This document shows, in pieces, positions 12,121 through 22,777 of a stretch of 64,000 nucleotides of DNA. Origin of the DNA: Cryptomeria japonica. Its lineage: Eukaryota > Streptophyta > Pinopsida > Cupressales > Cupressaceae. Position 1 is the first letter of the stretch, and each line of letters starts with the position of its first letter. Under the pieces are notes generated by a model that ran no database searches, was not told where the DNA came from, and saw only the letters and a list, made by a program, of their open reading frames with translations. The translations under genes were made by a program, and so were the position numbers. Location of the stretch: positions 317,530,456 to 317,594,455 of the forward strand of contig NC_081407.1 in the NCBI RefSeq assembly GCF_030272615.1. The letters are read 5' to 3'.

Positions 12121-13380
12121 AGGGTTTAGTGTTAACCTTAAGTTTATGGTAAGGGTATAGTGTTTAAAATTACTTTAGGGTTTATATCAAAGTTAGGGTT
12201 AGAATTAGGGTTATGGTTCAATTACATTAAAGTTAGGGTTAAATTAGTATTCAAGTTCAATTAGGATTAGGGTTTGGGCTAGATTAAGGTTAGGAATAGA
12301 TTAGGATTAAGGTTCAATTTGGGTTAGGGTTAAGTTTAGGGTGGGATTATTGTTAGGGTTAGGGTTTATGATTATGGTTAGGTTAGCATTTTGATTAGGG
12401 TTAGGGTAAGGAATATGATTAGGGTTATTATTTTTGGTTATGGTTAGGTTTATTGTTTACATCATGGTTGGGGTTAAGGTTAGGTTTAGGACTATGGTTA
12501 GGGTCATAGTTAGGATTATGGCTAGGGTTAGGGTTTACATCATAGTTAGGGTTAGGCTATATTTATGGCCCTCTATTTCAATTAACCTAAAATTATGGCC
12601 CTCTATTTCAATTAGGGTTAGGTTTAGGGTTAATGTTAACCTAAAATTAGGGTTAGGGTTAAGATTGGAGGTAGGCTTTAATTATAGGTTTTTATTACAG
12701 TTAGATTTGAGTTTGATTATGGTTAGGATAAAGTTTTCGTTATTATTAGGGTTAGGGTTTGATTATGATTAGGTTTTGGTATGGTTATGATTTGGTTATG
12801 GTTAAGGGTTAATGATGATTAGATTGGGGTTGAATTAGGTCTTTATTACAGATATTATCAAGGTTAGGGTTTAATTATTGTAATATTTTTATTATAGTTA
12901 GGTTTAATATAATACTAAAATTTGTTTAGGGTTAGAATTAGGGTTATGATTCAAATACATTAGGCTTAGGGCTAAATTAGGATTGAAGGCTAATTAGGGT
13001 TAGGGTTTGGGCTAGACTTTAATTAAGGAACTACTATTGTAGGATGAATTTCGGGGTTATGGTTACGTTTCAAATATTGTTTGAGTTATAGTTTAATTAA
13101 CATTATGGTTTAAGCACAATTAGGGTTAAGGATTAATATTAGCTTAGGGTTGGGGTTCAATTAGAGAAAAATATTAGTTAGGGTTTAATGGGTTATAGTT
13201 AATTATAGTTAGGGTTCAATTGTAGTACGGTTTGATTGTGATAAGGGTTTAATTATAGTTACGCTTAGGATTTGAGTCTAATTAGGGTTAGAATTTGGTT
13301 TATTATTCAATTAAATTAGGGTTAGGGTTCAATTTAGTTTAGGGATAGGGTTCAATTTGGTGTATTGTTAGAGTTAAGAC
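10621..13380 (+). repeat. Degenerate TTAGGG-like (telomere-like) array
   Basis: About 2.6 kb dominated by variants of GGTTAGGGTTAGGG, GGTTAAGG and GGTTTAGG mixed with TATGGTT and ACATCATGGTT. The prevailing hexamer is TTAGGG; the usual plant telomere heptamer TTTAGGG appears only sporadically. Units are too diverged to be a functional telomere. It is an interstitial telomere-like satellite. The short ORFs inside are translations of the repeat. Confidence 0.85.
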
Positions 13381-14870
13381 TTTTAGATTTTTTTTACATG
13401 TTATTAAATATTTTATATTTGTAAAATTGAACCTATTTTCATTTACTTCTCAAAAATTCTTTAGTGAAAAGATTATGTATTTTTTTAAGTAAAAGAATAT
13501 AATAGTTTAGTATATAAATAAATTATTATATATTTTATAAAATAAAATAAAATAATGTTTAAGAAAATTATATTAATTTTAAATTTAATAATTTTAGTTA
13601 AATAAAATAACTATATTATACATATTAAAAAAATTTGGATTAGTATAGATATCTAAAACACTTCTATATAATATATAAGGGCGTCCTTCAAATGGATGCC
13701 TTTAATAAATTTATATTAATTTTATTATCTTTTATGTGCCACTTTCACCTTTTTTTATTTTGATAAAAAAATTAAAATCATTTGTATTTATGATTAAAAT
13801 CTAATCATTTCCATGTCACTGGTGTACTATGAGATATGGTTGTTTTATTGCTTGCATTGTTGGCTAAATACATGGTCTAGAATTTTGTTAAGGATAAGCA
13901 TTCTTTTTTTAAGATTTTTCTTCATCCCATCTTTTTCAAACTTTTTAATGTTTTTTTGTTATTTTCTATTGAGTTAAGAGCTATTTAATTTATCTACATT
14001 ATTTACTTATTATTTATTCATTATTTTGATTTTTTCATATAATTATCTAAAAATAATTCATTATTTTTCACCCATATCCATGATAATAGGGATAATAGAT
14101 ATAGAAACTTGGTTGTAAAGCATGGTTCATAGATGAAAATAGCAATTTAAAACCATTATTTATGTTCTTTTAAGGAAACAACTCTTTGAAAGAAGAAAGT
14201 TTCATTTTTATTTGCACTTATTAAAGAGACTATAATTGATATTTACAAACATTCCTAAATCAATAAGCATAGTAGAAAAACATTCTTAAATTGAGTCTAA
14301 CATCTAAGATAGCTAGAAACTTGTCTTGGAGACATTCTATCTATTATATTGAGGTTTTTTCCTTACTATTATATTATTTGAGCATTCTTTATATGTAGAT
14401 TTTTGGGAAAAAAAATTTTACTATATTGATATTTGAAAATATAGAAAGATATTTGTCACAATCTTAATTTATTTTAAGTGGTTAAATTATAGAAACTTTA
14501 AGAATAAAACTTATTTTAAATTTTATGGAAAATTTTTTATCAATTAATATCCAAATTGATTATCAATTAAGATCTTTGTTATTAAAAAGAAACAATAGTT
14601 TGAAAGTAACAATTCTGATATTGAAGAACAAAAGCTTTGTAATTTATTTAAAAATTAAAACTACCATAAAATTGATCCTCTATACTTTCATTAAAAATAT
14701 TTCATTAAGAAGAGAAATAAATCAAATAGAACTCAATTTTTCCCCTCTCCCCAACAATATTTAATCTTTAATTGTTATTATTTAATATAATATATTAAAT
14801 TGAATGAAATTCAATGATATAAGAGATTTAATGATTTTCTCCAATAAAAAAGATGAATTATTGTACATGG
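13381..14870. other. AT-rich spacer, nothing recognised
   Basis: Very AT-rich sequence. The 79-codon ORF at 14525-14764 is Asn/Ile/Lys-rich and has no recognisable domain; it is not called. Confidence 0.5.
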
Positions 14871-14990
14871 TAATATAAATACAATACATGCATACATATT
14901 ACCTCTTCAATAATATAAATACAATACATGCATACATATTACCTCTTCAATAATATAAATACAATACATGCATACATATTACCTCTTCAA
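14871..14990. repeat. Three exact 40-bp tandem copies
   Basis: Units at 14871-14910, 14911-14950 and 14951-14990 are identical. Each starts TAATATAAATACAATACATG and ends ACCTCTTCAA. Perfect identity suggests recent expansion. Confidence 0.95.
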
Positions 14991-16669
14991 ACAATCTACA
15001 CAACAAAAAAGCAAATCAATATTTACATGATGAGAAATTGCAGTAGAAATTAAAATGGTGCAACTCACACCTACTCTCGCGTCTGGTCAAAAGAAATAGA
15101 GCAACAATAATTGTGAGGGATGGCATTTTTGGGCTTTGAATTTGAACCTTGTTGGTGATGCAAATGAAGCTTGAGATAGATGGTTCCCATAGAATCTTTA
15201 TTCATTGATCAATGTTCATTACACTATGAATGTGATGATCAAACAAATACAAATATGAAATCTAAAAGAAAGAGATAAATATTGATTAAATTTACAGACA
15301 ATCTAAAAGAAAATCTATTGAAAAACAATGTTTTTAATAAAAATACTCCTATTCTAACCTGGGATCATCCAACCTCATTCATTCCAAATAATAACTATCA
15401 TTCACCCTAAACTATATATAAATCTCTTGCAGGTATCACGCAGCCGATCTTTCCTGTAATCTTCTGTAATGCATCAGAATTCTTTACAAACCAAAATATT
15501 AGAAAAGAAATAACGTTTTATTGTAGGCATTCTTACGTTTAGATGAAATCTCTCCGCTCAGATCTGTTGATTTCATGAATGGCAAGGCAGACTCCCAGAT
15601 TGCTTAGTCATGATATCGGAATGCTTTTGGTGCTCTTAAATAGGCAAATCTAAATTACTCTAAAACTTCCATCTGTTACAAGCATCAGCTATTCTCAACT
15701 TGCATATGTCTCCACTATTTGTAACTGATATGCATTTGTAATTCCCCCAAAAAAATACAAAGCATTAGTGACAACATCGTAATCATTAATGGATTAAAAT
15801 CTGTTACATTTGGCAATTCTCACTTTAGACTCATGGTAGATTCCAGATTTTAGAAACTGATAAAAATTAATGATCAAACATTTCTTTTTAAGAAAATAAA
15901 TCTATTACAATATTCCAGAAACCTTGAACAGAGTAGAAAAAATCCAGTGCAGTAGTCCAAAATCCTTTAACAGACTACAAAAAAAAATCCATTATAGTAA
16001 GACTGGAATTAGCTTTGGTTTTGGTTGTTCTCCAAATAAAATGGCACATTTGCAAAAATTCAAAATTGTAATACCATGGTTTTGGGGTTTAACAGTATTT
16101 AGGAGGCTGATTATGAAGATTGGGATGGTAAAAATGACATAAAAATTCATCGCAATTTTTTTGTGACGATCCAGACTAGAAAAAAAAACATTTACAGTAT
16201 TCCAGAATCCTTGAACAGAGTGGTGCAAATGTCAAGACGCATCCATGAAGTATATAGCATGAAAACCAATTGCTTAATATTAAGGCGAGAAACTTTTTAT
16301 TCAGTTCTCCACAATATCAGCCAACCATGCAGAAATTCATTGACGTCAGTAATTAACCCTGCCTATTTACATAAAAATAGATTGGCCTGTTCATAGGAAT
16401 TGTAAGATAGAAAATGTCTAGTGTCACTGGAGCCATAAAATGCTTAAACCCTCTAAAGATGAGAAGAAATATAGATTCACGAGTGTTATCCAGAACCCTT
16501 CTCTGGTTCTATCATACTAGAAATCTATCAGGCATCTTAACAGAAACATTAAAATTGCATAGGCATATCACAGATCGCATATACAAATAGTATTTATTGC
16601 CTTGATTAACCAGAAAAATATGAAGAGCAGCTCAATATCCAAGAAAAAACCAGTAGGAAAATAGTGAAA
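14991..16669. other. Non-coding region downstream of the serine-rich protein gene
   Basis: No recognisable coding domain. It holds a diverged internal repeat: ACA[A/G]TATTCCAGAA[A/T]CCTTGAACAGAGT occurs at about 15907 and 16194. AAAATGGCACATTTGCA occurs at about 16038 and again at 16948, upstream of the gene. The proximal part is presumably the 3' UTR of the minus-strand gene. Confidence 0.45.
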
Positions 16670-16921
16670 TTACAAAGCTTCCACAGACTTAGCGTGATGA
16701 GGTTGTTTAGCAGCAGGCAGAGGGTTCTTTCCCCAGTGGTTAGAAGAAGAGCGATGAAAGCGACAGCGGAAGGAACCCTCGTGAGTGGTTGGAGAGCACA
16801 GACAATTTTGCCTGGGCTTTGGCGAATTTGCAGTGCTGTTCAGATCCTCTGAAGACGACTCCGTTCTTTCTGAATTTGGAGAGCTACTATATCCATGATG
16901 ATCTTCTCCCCAGGAAGCCAT
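16670..16921 (-). CDS. Small serine-rich protein (plant CLCSPTTHxGSFRCRxHR family)
   Basis: An 83-codon minus-strand ORF starting MASWGEDHHGYSSSP. Residues 12-33 are rich in Ser, Glu and Asn. Residues 40-57 contain CLCSPTTHEGSFRCRFHR, the conserved core of a family of short land-plant proteins usually annotated 'serine-rich protein-related', whose biochemical role is not established. The C-terminus is basic and Ser/His-rich. The frame continues upstream to another ATG at 17002, but the downstream Met fits the family. CTGTGCAG just before this ATG on the minus strand resembles a splice acceptor, so a 5' UTR intron is possible. No disabling mutation is seen. It lies inside the 6.8 kb that separates the two matched flanks of ERF copy A. 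Confidence 0.75.
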   Translation of the reverse strand: MASWGEDHHGYSSSPNSERTESSSEDLNSTANSPKPRQNCLCSPTTHEGSFRCRFHRSSSNHWGKNPLPAAKQPHHAKSVEAL

Positions 16922-17019
16922 TCTGCACAGATGTACAACAACAATTAAAATGGCACATTTGCAAGATGGAATGGTTGGTCTTCCACGATAGTAACACAAC
17001 AATTAAAATATAACGTCTG

Positions 17020-17027
17020 TTTTTATA
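17020..17027 (-). promoter_or_regulatory. Candidate TATA box of the serine-rich protein gene
   Basis: TATAAAAA on the minus strand, about 100 bases upstream of the ATG at 16921, implying a leader of roughly 70 bases if the gene has no 5' intron. Confidence 0.45.
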
Positions 17028-17149
17028 ACGACAGACAATTCGCATTCTATAAGATGTCAGTTACTTTGGTTTCTTTTTCAATTTTCTTTAGTGTATACAC
17101 GGATGCCTTCACCCCCCTGCTGCGACTGTAGGAATGCCTCTCGACGTAA

Positions 17150-17475
17150 TAACTTGATCAAGAATATCAAGGACCAAATTAATTCTTTATCTACCCATTT
17201 GATATATATTATAAACAATCCATTAAATATGGTTCATTGATATCATTGTTAAAACAATTAATTCCAAATTTTCAATGATATTAGTTTATTAATTAAAGAA
17301 TGATCAGTATAAATGTTTACTGGAATGATCAAGTTATCTATTCATTAGTATTATCTTTTAAAGAATGATTAGTATAAATGTTTACTGGAATATCAAGCTA
17401 TCTATTTCATTATTTCATTAGTATTATCATTGAGTCTTTTACAATTCAAATTATCTATATTAAGAATTAAAAAAA
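17150..17475. repeat. Segmental duplication, distal part of copy A
   Basis: Starting at ATAACTTGATCAAGAATATC, this segment matches 25700-25955 with small indels. In copy B it directly adjoins the ERF downstream flank, so 10316-17149 is either an insertion in copy A or a deletion from copy B. Confidence 0.8.
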
Positions 17476-17569
17476 AAATAGCTTTATAAATATTTAAAAT
17501 ATTTTAGTAGATACACCATTTCAAATCAAATCTAACCATCCTTTGTGTACAACAAAAGAAGCCCATTAA

Positions 17570-18250
17570 AGTATCGATAGATTAACAAGGTCTTTAACCA
17601 TTTTGAAGTGTTAGATACTTTAGCCTTCGAGGAAGGGATTCCACCATATTTCACCCCTATAGCTGTTTGGGTGGGTATGGAGGTTGTGCATGTTCTAGAA
17701 TAAGGTCATGATCTACATTGAGGGCAGGATCCACAGGTGTCCTTGAATGATTCTATGCAAGATGATATTGTTTTTATTGATTTGCCTAAGGAGGTTTTAG
17801 CTTCTAATAAGGATAAGGGGTCTCGTCAGGGCTTGGGGGTGCAACAACGCCTCCTTAAGAAAGGTCCTTCTGACAACTCTTCAAAAGGTCATAAGAAGGA
17901 TCTAGAAAAGATTAAGATTACTGGCGATTTGTTGGTGGAATCAGCGTCAGTTAAACCCATTGATGTTCACTTTTCTCAATCCCCTCCATGATTATTCTCT
18001 CTTGGAATGTCAGGGGGTTGAATAGCACCTCCCGTCAAAAGGCTATTCATGATTTGGTTGCAGTTAATTCGCTAGACATCTTATGTGTTCAGGAGACTAA
18101 GGTTTTTGTTGATGTCATGCTTCAATATGCTTTGCGTATCTGGTATTTTGGTCAATGTCAGTGCATTGGTTCTCAAGGTAATTATGGCGATTTGGCTCTT
18201 TTTTAGGATCCTCGCAAGATTGCTCCCCTCTGCTGGATTTCTAGTCATTC
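17570..18250 (+). mobile_element. L1-type LINE fragment (end of ORF1, start of ORF2)
   Basis: A degenerate frame from about 17570 leads into an ORF at 17737-17991 rich in Lys, Asp and Ser, consistent with the ORF1 C-terminus. It overlaps by four bases (17988-17991) an ORF2 start that encodes an endonuclease N-terminus. The element stops near 18250 at the edge of a direct repeat. RT and everything downstream are missing here. Confidence 0.75.
17988..18250 (+). pseudogene. LINE ORF2 apurinic-type endonuclease, N-terminal fragment
   Basis: The frame begins MIILSWNVRGLNSTSRQKAI and continues to LDILCVQETK, matching the first motifs (the SWNxRG Asn and the QETK Glu) of the exonuclease-endonuclease-phosphatase domain of plant L1 LINE ORF2. 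That domain nicks target DNA to prime reverse transcription. A TAG at 18204-18206 interrupts the frame, and the remaining catalytic motifs are absent because the fragment ends. Confidence 0.8.
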
Positions 18251-18264
18251 TTCAATCCCATGGC

Positions 18265-18432
18265 TGCACAAGAAGTGTGGAAGGTCAATTAGACACAATT
18301 TTTCAAGTGTCGTTAATATAATATTAATATTAATATTAATATTAATATTACTAGCAATCGCATTTTGTAACAGACTTTTATTGTTTAATGGGTATGCACA
18401 AGAAGTGTGGAAGGTCAATTAGAGACAATTTT
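18265..18432 (+). repeat. 38-bp direct repeat at 130-bp spacing, enclosing an (ATTAAT)n microsatellite
   Basis: TGCACAAGAAGTGTGGAAGG and the following 18 bases occur at 18265-18302 and again at 18395-18432 with one mismatch. An ATTAAT-type microsatellite at about 18317-18352 lies between. The repeat sits at the broken end of the LINE fragment. Confidence 0.85.
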
Positions 18433-18687
18433 GATGTATTTTGCATACATTTGTTTAGTGTGTAAGTTTAGTTTGGTAGGCCATTTAAAAATTTATGTTT
18501 GTGCAACCAAGGTTTCAATTGAGAAGTCATAGCTTACAATGAACTATGCATCTAGTTATTAGGATCAAAACATAACTAAAAAAACTCTAAATCGGGATGA
18601 TATTCCATTACCAACAAGATCATGTTATTTTTGTAGTAGGTGGAGACGGAGATAGATAAATGAATAGGTAAAAAGGAGGGAGAGGAA

Positions 18688-18688
<1 letters not shown>

Positions 18689-18755
<67 letters not shown>

Positions 18756-19168
18756 GGTGGGGGGGAGGGAAGGGCAGTGGGAGGAAGCAGGGAAAATGGA
18801 GAGAAAGATAAAGATACAAAAACTATAGAGAGAGAAGATAGATAAATGAATAGGAGAGAGAGAGAGAGAGAGACGTGGGGGAGGGAAGGGCAGTGAGAGG
18901 AAGCGGGGAAAATGGAGAGAGAAAGATAAAGATACAAAAAATATAGAGAGAGAGCTAGAAGGATATAGAGAGAGTATAGGAGAGATGGAGCCAATAAAAG
19001 AAAGATAGAGATATGAAGATAAAGCTAGAGGGAGCATAGAGAGATAAAGGAGGTAATAGAGAGAAGAAGAGAGAGGGAGAGAGATAGAGATAGAGATATA
19101 GATAGAGGGAGCAAGAGAGAGATAAAGGAGGTAATAGAGAGAAGAAGAGATAGAGATAGAGATAGAGG
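18689..19168. repeat. (TG)n(GA)n microsatellite and GA-rich tandem repeat
   Basis: An uninterrupted TG run from 18689 passes into GA repeats near 18735. A 118-bp GA-rich unit containing GGGAGGGAAGGGCAGTG and AAAGATAAAGATACAAAAA is then repeated (about 18756 and 18874). GAGATAGAGATAGAG-type sequence continues to the MITE. Long minus-strand frames here translate to Ser/Leu and Thr/His repeats and are not genes. Confidence 0.9.
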
Positions 19169-19171
19169 TAA

Positions 19172-19625
19172 GGCTAAGGTCCCATGGAGGACGGCTTCCT
19201 AAAAAATAGAGCTAGAGCTACTGAGATTTTTTAGGAAATTTTTTAAGTTGGTGGTCCCATGAATTTTATAGTGTAACTCAACTTAAAAATTCAAGCTCTG
19301 ATATTTAAGGAAGCTAGTGGTGTCATGAATATAATATCTTTGTATTTCCATAATAAAAACAAATAAAAATAATTCACTTCCCTCCAAAACTATTTTTTAA
19401 TAGAAATTAAACTTAGATGTTTGACAAGTGGCAAATAAGATCGCTAAGCTAATGGGGCTATTTCTAGCCCCAACCCTTTTTCACCCGTTCAAATTTGCAA
19501 CCCTTAAAAAGTAGGGGCTTCTATTTTTTTGGAAAATATTCCAAATAAAAGTACAAAAAAAAATTGTTCATGGGACCGCCTCTTCCTTAAAAATAGAGCT
19601 TAAGCTCCCCTCATGGACCCCTGCC
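19172..19625. mobile_element. Tourist-like MITE (PIF/Harbinger type)
   Basis: A 454-bp segment flanked by TAA on both sides (19169-19171 and 19626-19628), the 3-bp TWA-type target duplication of PIF/Harbinger. The terminal repeats are GGCTAAGGTCCCATGGAGG on the left and, as complement of the right end, GGCAGGGGTCCATGAGGGG. Pairing also extends inward through TAGAGCT and TTCCTTAAAAATAGAGCT blocks. No coding capacity. The terminal repeats have diverged, so it is not a recent insertion. Confidence 0.7.
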
Positions 19626-19628
19626 TAA

Positions 19629-20669
19629 TTATTAGGTGTAATTTCGTAAAAAGACATAGATAATTTTACTTTTTTAAATAAAATAAAAATTCAAAGTCAA
19701 AAAATATGAAAATCCAAATATTACTAATTAAAATAATTTTTAAAAAATCATAATAAATAATAAATATTTAAAATTGAAAAAGAACTAAATAAAAAATAAT
19801 ACTATTTTTTAAAATTTATTAGAACTAAAATAATAATAAAACATGTACCTAAAAATATAATTAATAGATTACAAACACAATCCAAATTTTAACCTTAAGA
19901 TTTATCATATCTCAAATGATGTATTGTGTAGTTAGTTAGAGTATGTTCTTGCATTATTTAGATTAGATCTTTGCATATTGTATAGTGTCTAATAACTTAA
20001 CTACAATTCTATGCATTATGTAGTTAGCTAGGGTATGTGGGATTAAGTATTATTGGATCTAAAATTATTAATTAAATCACCACAATATTTTTAAAGCTTA
20101 TTATTAACTCTAAAATTATAATAAATTATAATTTTTAAAATTCATTAACATTTATTATCTAATACAAATAAATTAAATTAAATTTAAAAACAAATTAACA
20201 ATGACTAATTATATAATTTTAGAATAACTTAAAGACTAAAATCTAGATTTAAAACTAACTTTCAATTTTAATTTGTTATTTTTTGTATGCAAATCATTTC
20301 ATATTAAAAGTTTTAAATGGTTAGTAAATGAAATTAAATAAAATATGTCAAATACCAAATAGATATATATTAACTAAAAAATATTCTCTTTTATTTAAAA
20401 AGTCACATTTAACAAGAAATCAACTTAAAAGAAAAAAAAGAATTTATGTATCTCATTATAAAAAATATTATATTTTATATTTAAAAAAATTATGGGATTT
20501 TTTTTGCTTTTCCATCTAAGGGAACATTTCAAATGTTTTGCACACCTCTAAGATGATATAAACTGTGGATCATCCAGTTGAACTTGCAAAGCTCGCATAA
20601 GGAATGCCTACAACGTAATAAATATTAAAATTATCAAATTTCCACAATCCATAATGATAAATCTATTAC
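19629..20669. other. AT-rich spacer, nothing recognised
   Basis: Low-complexity AT-rich DNA. Two ATGTAGTTAG[C/T]TAG-G-ATG-type segments near 19920 and 20010 are weakly repeated. No supported gene. Confidence 0.5.
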
Positions 20670-21128
20670 CGCTTTTGGATTTGTTCTAGGTGCTTCTCTT
20701 CCTTATGTTGAAGGCATCTCTCAGAGAATCTCTAAAATCCTTATAAAAAGGGGTCTTCAAGTGGCCTCAAATGCTTTTCGATCTTAAGGAATAAGATCCC
20801 CCCTCTTAAAGACTCTAAGGATATTTTTTTAGAATCAGGTCTGTACAAAGTGGTTTGTTCTTGTGGGATTCCCTACATAGGCAAAATGGGTCACTCTTTC
20901 TACACCAGATTTAAAGAACACAATGCCAACATCAAGCATGACCGTGTCCACAAATCGGCCTTAGTTGAGCACTCCTCCTCCACCAAACACCACATTTGTT
21001 TGAAAAATGCTCAGATCGTTTCCAAGGAGGACAACTTCTACAAAAGGAAACTAAAGGAGGCCATAGAAATTAGCAACCACCCCACCAACCTCAATCGCAA
21101 TGAGGGATGGGGTTTAAGTTCTTCTTAG
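20670..21128 (+). pseudogene. Penelope-like retroelement, linker plus GIY-YIG endonuclease domain (Dryad-like)
   Basis: The first frame reads LPYVEGISQRISKIL, the conserved linker after the reverse transcriptase of Penelope-like elements. A stop and a frameshift near 20788-20830 follow. The second frame continues SGLYKVVCSCGIPYIG, then TRFKEH, HKSALVEH and YKRKLKEAIEI, to a TAG at 21126. These are the GIY-YIG motifs (GLY, YIG, the Arg and the Glu) and the Cys-rich insert typical of Penelope elements, which use this nuclease for insertion. No RT is present upstream, so this is a 5'-truncated copy. Such elements are rare in plants; Dryad elements of conifers are the known case. The family is certain; the Dryad label is inferred. 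Confidence 0.85.
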
Positions 21129-21545
21129 GACCCCTTTTTTCCTTCATCAATGGACTCAATCATCCTCTAGGTTGAGCTCCTCTTTCTCCCCTTGGCTCGT
21201 TCCTCCTACCCCCTTCCCCTATCCTCCCCCCTCTTGTGTCCTTTCTCACCCCCTCCCCTCTCTCTTCTCCTCCACCCGCTTCCTCTTCTTCGTCTTGTCC
21301 TCATCCCCTTTTGTTTTCTTCTTCTTCTTGTGCTCCTTTTCTTTGGATTCCCTCCCTTCCCTTCTCTAGCTTGTTTCTCTTATGGTCGTCTTTTCCCCTC
21401 CCCTCCCCCCCTTTTTCCACTATGTTGTGTTTATTATTATTGCTTCGTAGTCTTTTATATTTCTTTCTTGTCCTCTTCTCTTCTTTATGTAGTTTTTTAG
21501 CTCTTGCTTATTTTTTACTTTTGTCGCATTTTTATTATTATTTTT
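21129..21545 (+). repeat. Pyrimidine-rich tract downstream of the Penelope-like fragment
   Basis: About 400 bases of C/T-rich sequence with CCTCCC, TCTTCTTC and CCCCTCCC runs, directly after the Penelope-like ORF stop; it may be part of its 3' UTR. The long overlapping ORFs here are Ser/Pro/Leu/Phe low-complexity translations and are not genes. Confidence 0.65.
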
Positions 21546-21569
21546 TTATACCTTCTTTAGCTTATATAT

Positions 21570-21585
21570 ATTGTGTGTGTGTTTA

Positions 21586-21616
<31 letters not shown>

Positions 21617-21736
21617 TATATAGGCATGCATGTATATAAATAATCATATACATGTAGAAATGTATATGATTACATAAATGTATATAATCATAAGGATAAT
21701 AATTATATACATTTATGTTATCAAAATTTTATATTC

Positions 21737-21780
<44 letters not shown>

Positions 21781-21912
21781 ATTCAAATACAAATGCATGA
21801 ATGTATATATATATATATATATATATATATGCATACATATATAATATATATTTGCATATATACATTTTATACACATGCATGTATATATTTACATTCATAT
21901 ATTTATATTTGA
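21570..21912. repeat. (TG)n and (TA)n microsatellites
   Basis: GT repeats followed by an AT run at about 21572-21615, a (GT)n run at about 21747-21778 and an (AT)n run at about 21803-21830, with ATACATATA-rich sequence between. No gene. Confidence 0.9.
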
Positions 21913-22069
21913 ATAATCACACACACGCATACATTCATGACGACAAAATTGAAATAGATTTATGCTATTATTTCTATACCTTGAACTGAAATGATAGGGG
22001 TAAGTTAATACCTTATACAGTTATACATATACATATTTTTAAAACTAATTTTTCAACTACTAAATGTAT

Positions 22070-22190
22070 TATGTCAGCATGACTCCCCACGGCCCCACGA
22101 TATTTCCAAACTTAATACCCAGATACCCGTCCCCGAAACATGTTTCCCCGTCCCCAAGGAAACGTCCCCCAAACCCCGTAGAACTATGAA
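22070..22190. other. C-rich CCCCGTCCCC island
   Basis: A 110-base block with repeated GTCCCC/CCCGTCCCC/CCCCAAACCCC motifs in AT-rich DNA, just left of ERF copy B. No coding signal. It may be a transposon end; the origin is unknown. Confidence 0.4.
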
Positions 22191-22695
22191 AACTATACAT
22201 ACAAGTTGTAAATAGATGGTTAAAAAGGTTTTAACTGCTCTCATAATTACTAAAACATCGAAATATCCTTTGTCAAAGCTTTCATAAAGGTTTGACCTGT
22301 AACGACAGGTACAGAGCCGAATTCTACAAATTTTGCCAGTGTTTTAACGGCTTCCTAAAATAGGATCTTTGGAACAGCGTATTGATCTCCACCAAGGCAT
22401 AACGAAAGTAGCGGTTTTGTAAGATATAATGCTTCCAAATGCTCTGGTAGAAATTCATGTAAAACGTGGAAGCATCGACAAAGCATGCGAAAGTTTAACT
22501 AAATGCCTCGAATAAATTTTACTTCTGTAATGATTGCTAAATTCATTGCGCTAGCCTAAATTATTTTAAATCCTTCTCGTTTGAAATGTGCATTTAATTT
22601 AATTGATTCCAATATTTCAGAAGTACAACTATATTCCATAAACTATCTATAACCTCGGTCACATAAAATGTTGTTCCATTCTTTCTTTCTTCGAC

Positions 22696-22707
22696 TATAT
22701 ATTTAAG
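22696..22707 (+). promoter_or_regulatory. TATA box of the ERF pseudogene copy
   Basis: TATATATTTAAG, at the position equivalent to 8135-8146 in copy A, 71 bases before the equivalent of the first in-frame ATG. Confidence 0.45.
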
Positions 22708-22777
22708 GGATTCCATAACGACAAGTGTGCCTAGTGTTTTGGGCACTACAAATTTTGAATATGTCTGTGGCTATGAT

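Noticed and set aside
11047-12772. ORFs on both strands inside the TTAGGG-like array
   Set aside because: Their Asn/Pro or Val/Met/Arg-rich repeats reflect the hexamer; no gene signal.
10621-13380. A true chromosome end
   Set aside because: The array is degenerate, uses TTAGGG rather than the plant TTTAGGG, and lies between unique sequences on both sides.
18576-19037. 153-codon and 124-codon minus-strand ORFs rich in Ser, Thr and His
   Set aside because: They translate the (TG)n(GA)n microsatellite.
21172-21643. Overlapping ORFs of 65-135 codons
   Set aside because: A pyrimidine-rich tract read in three frames; low-complexity products without motifs.
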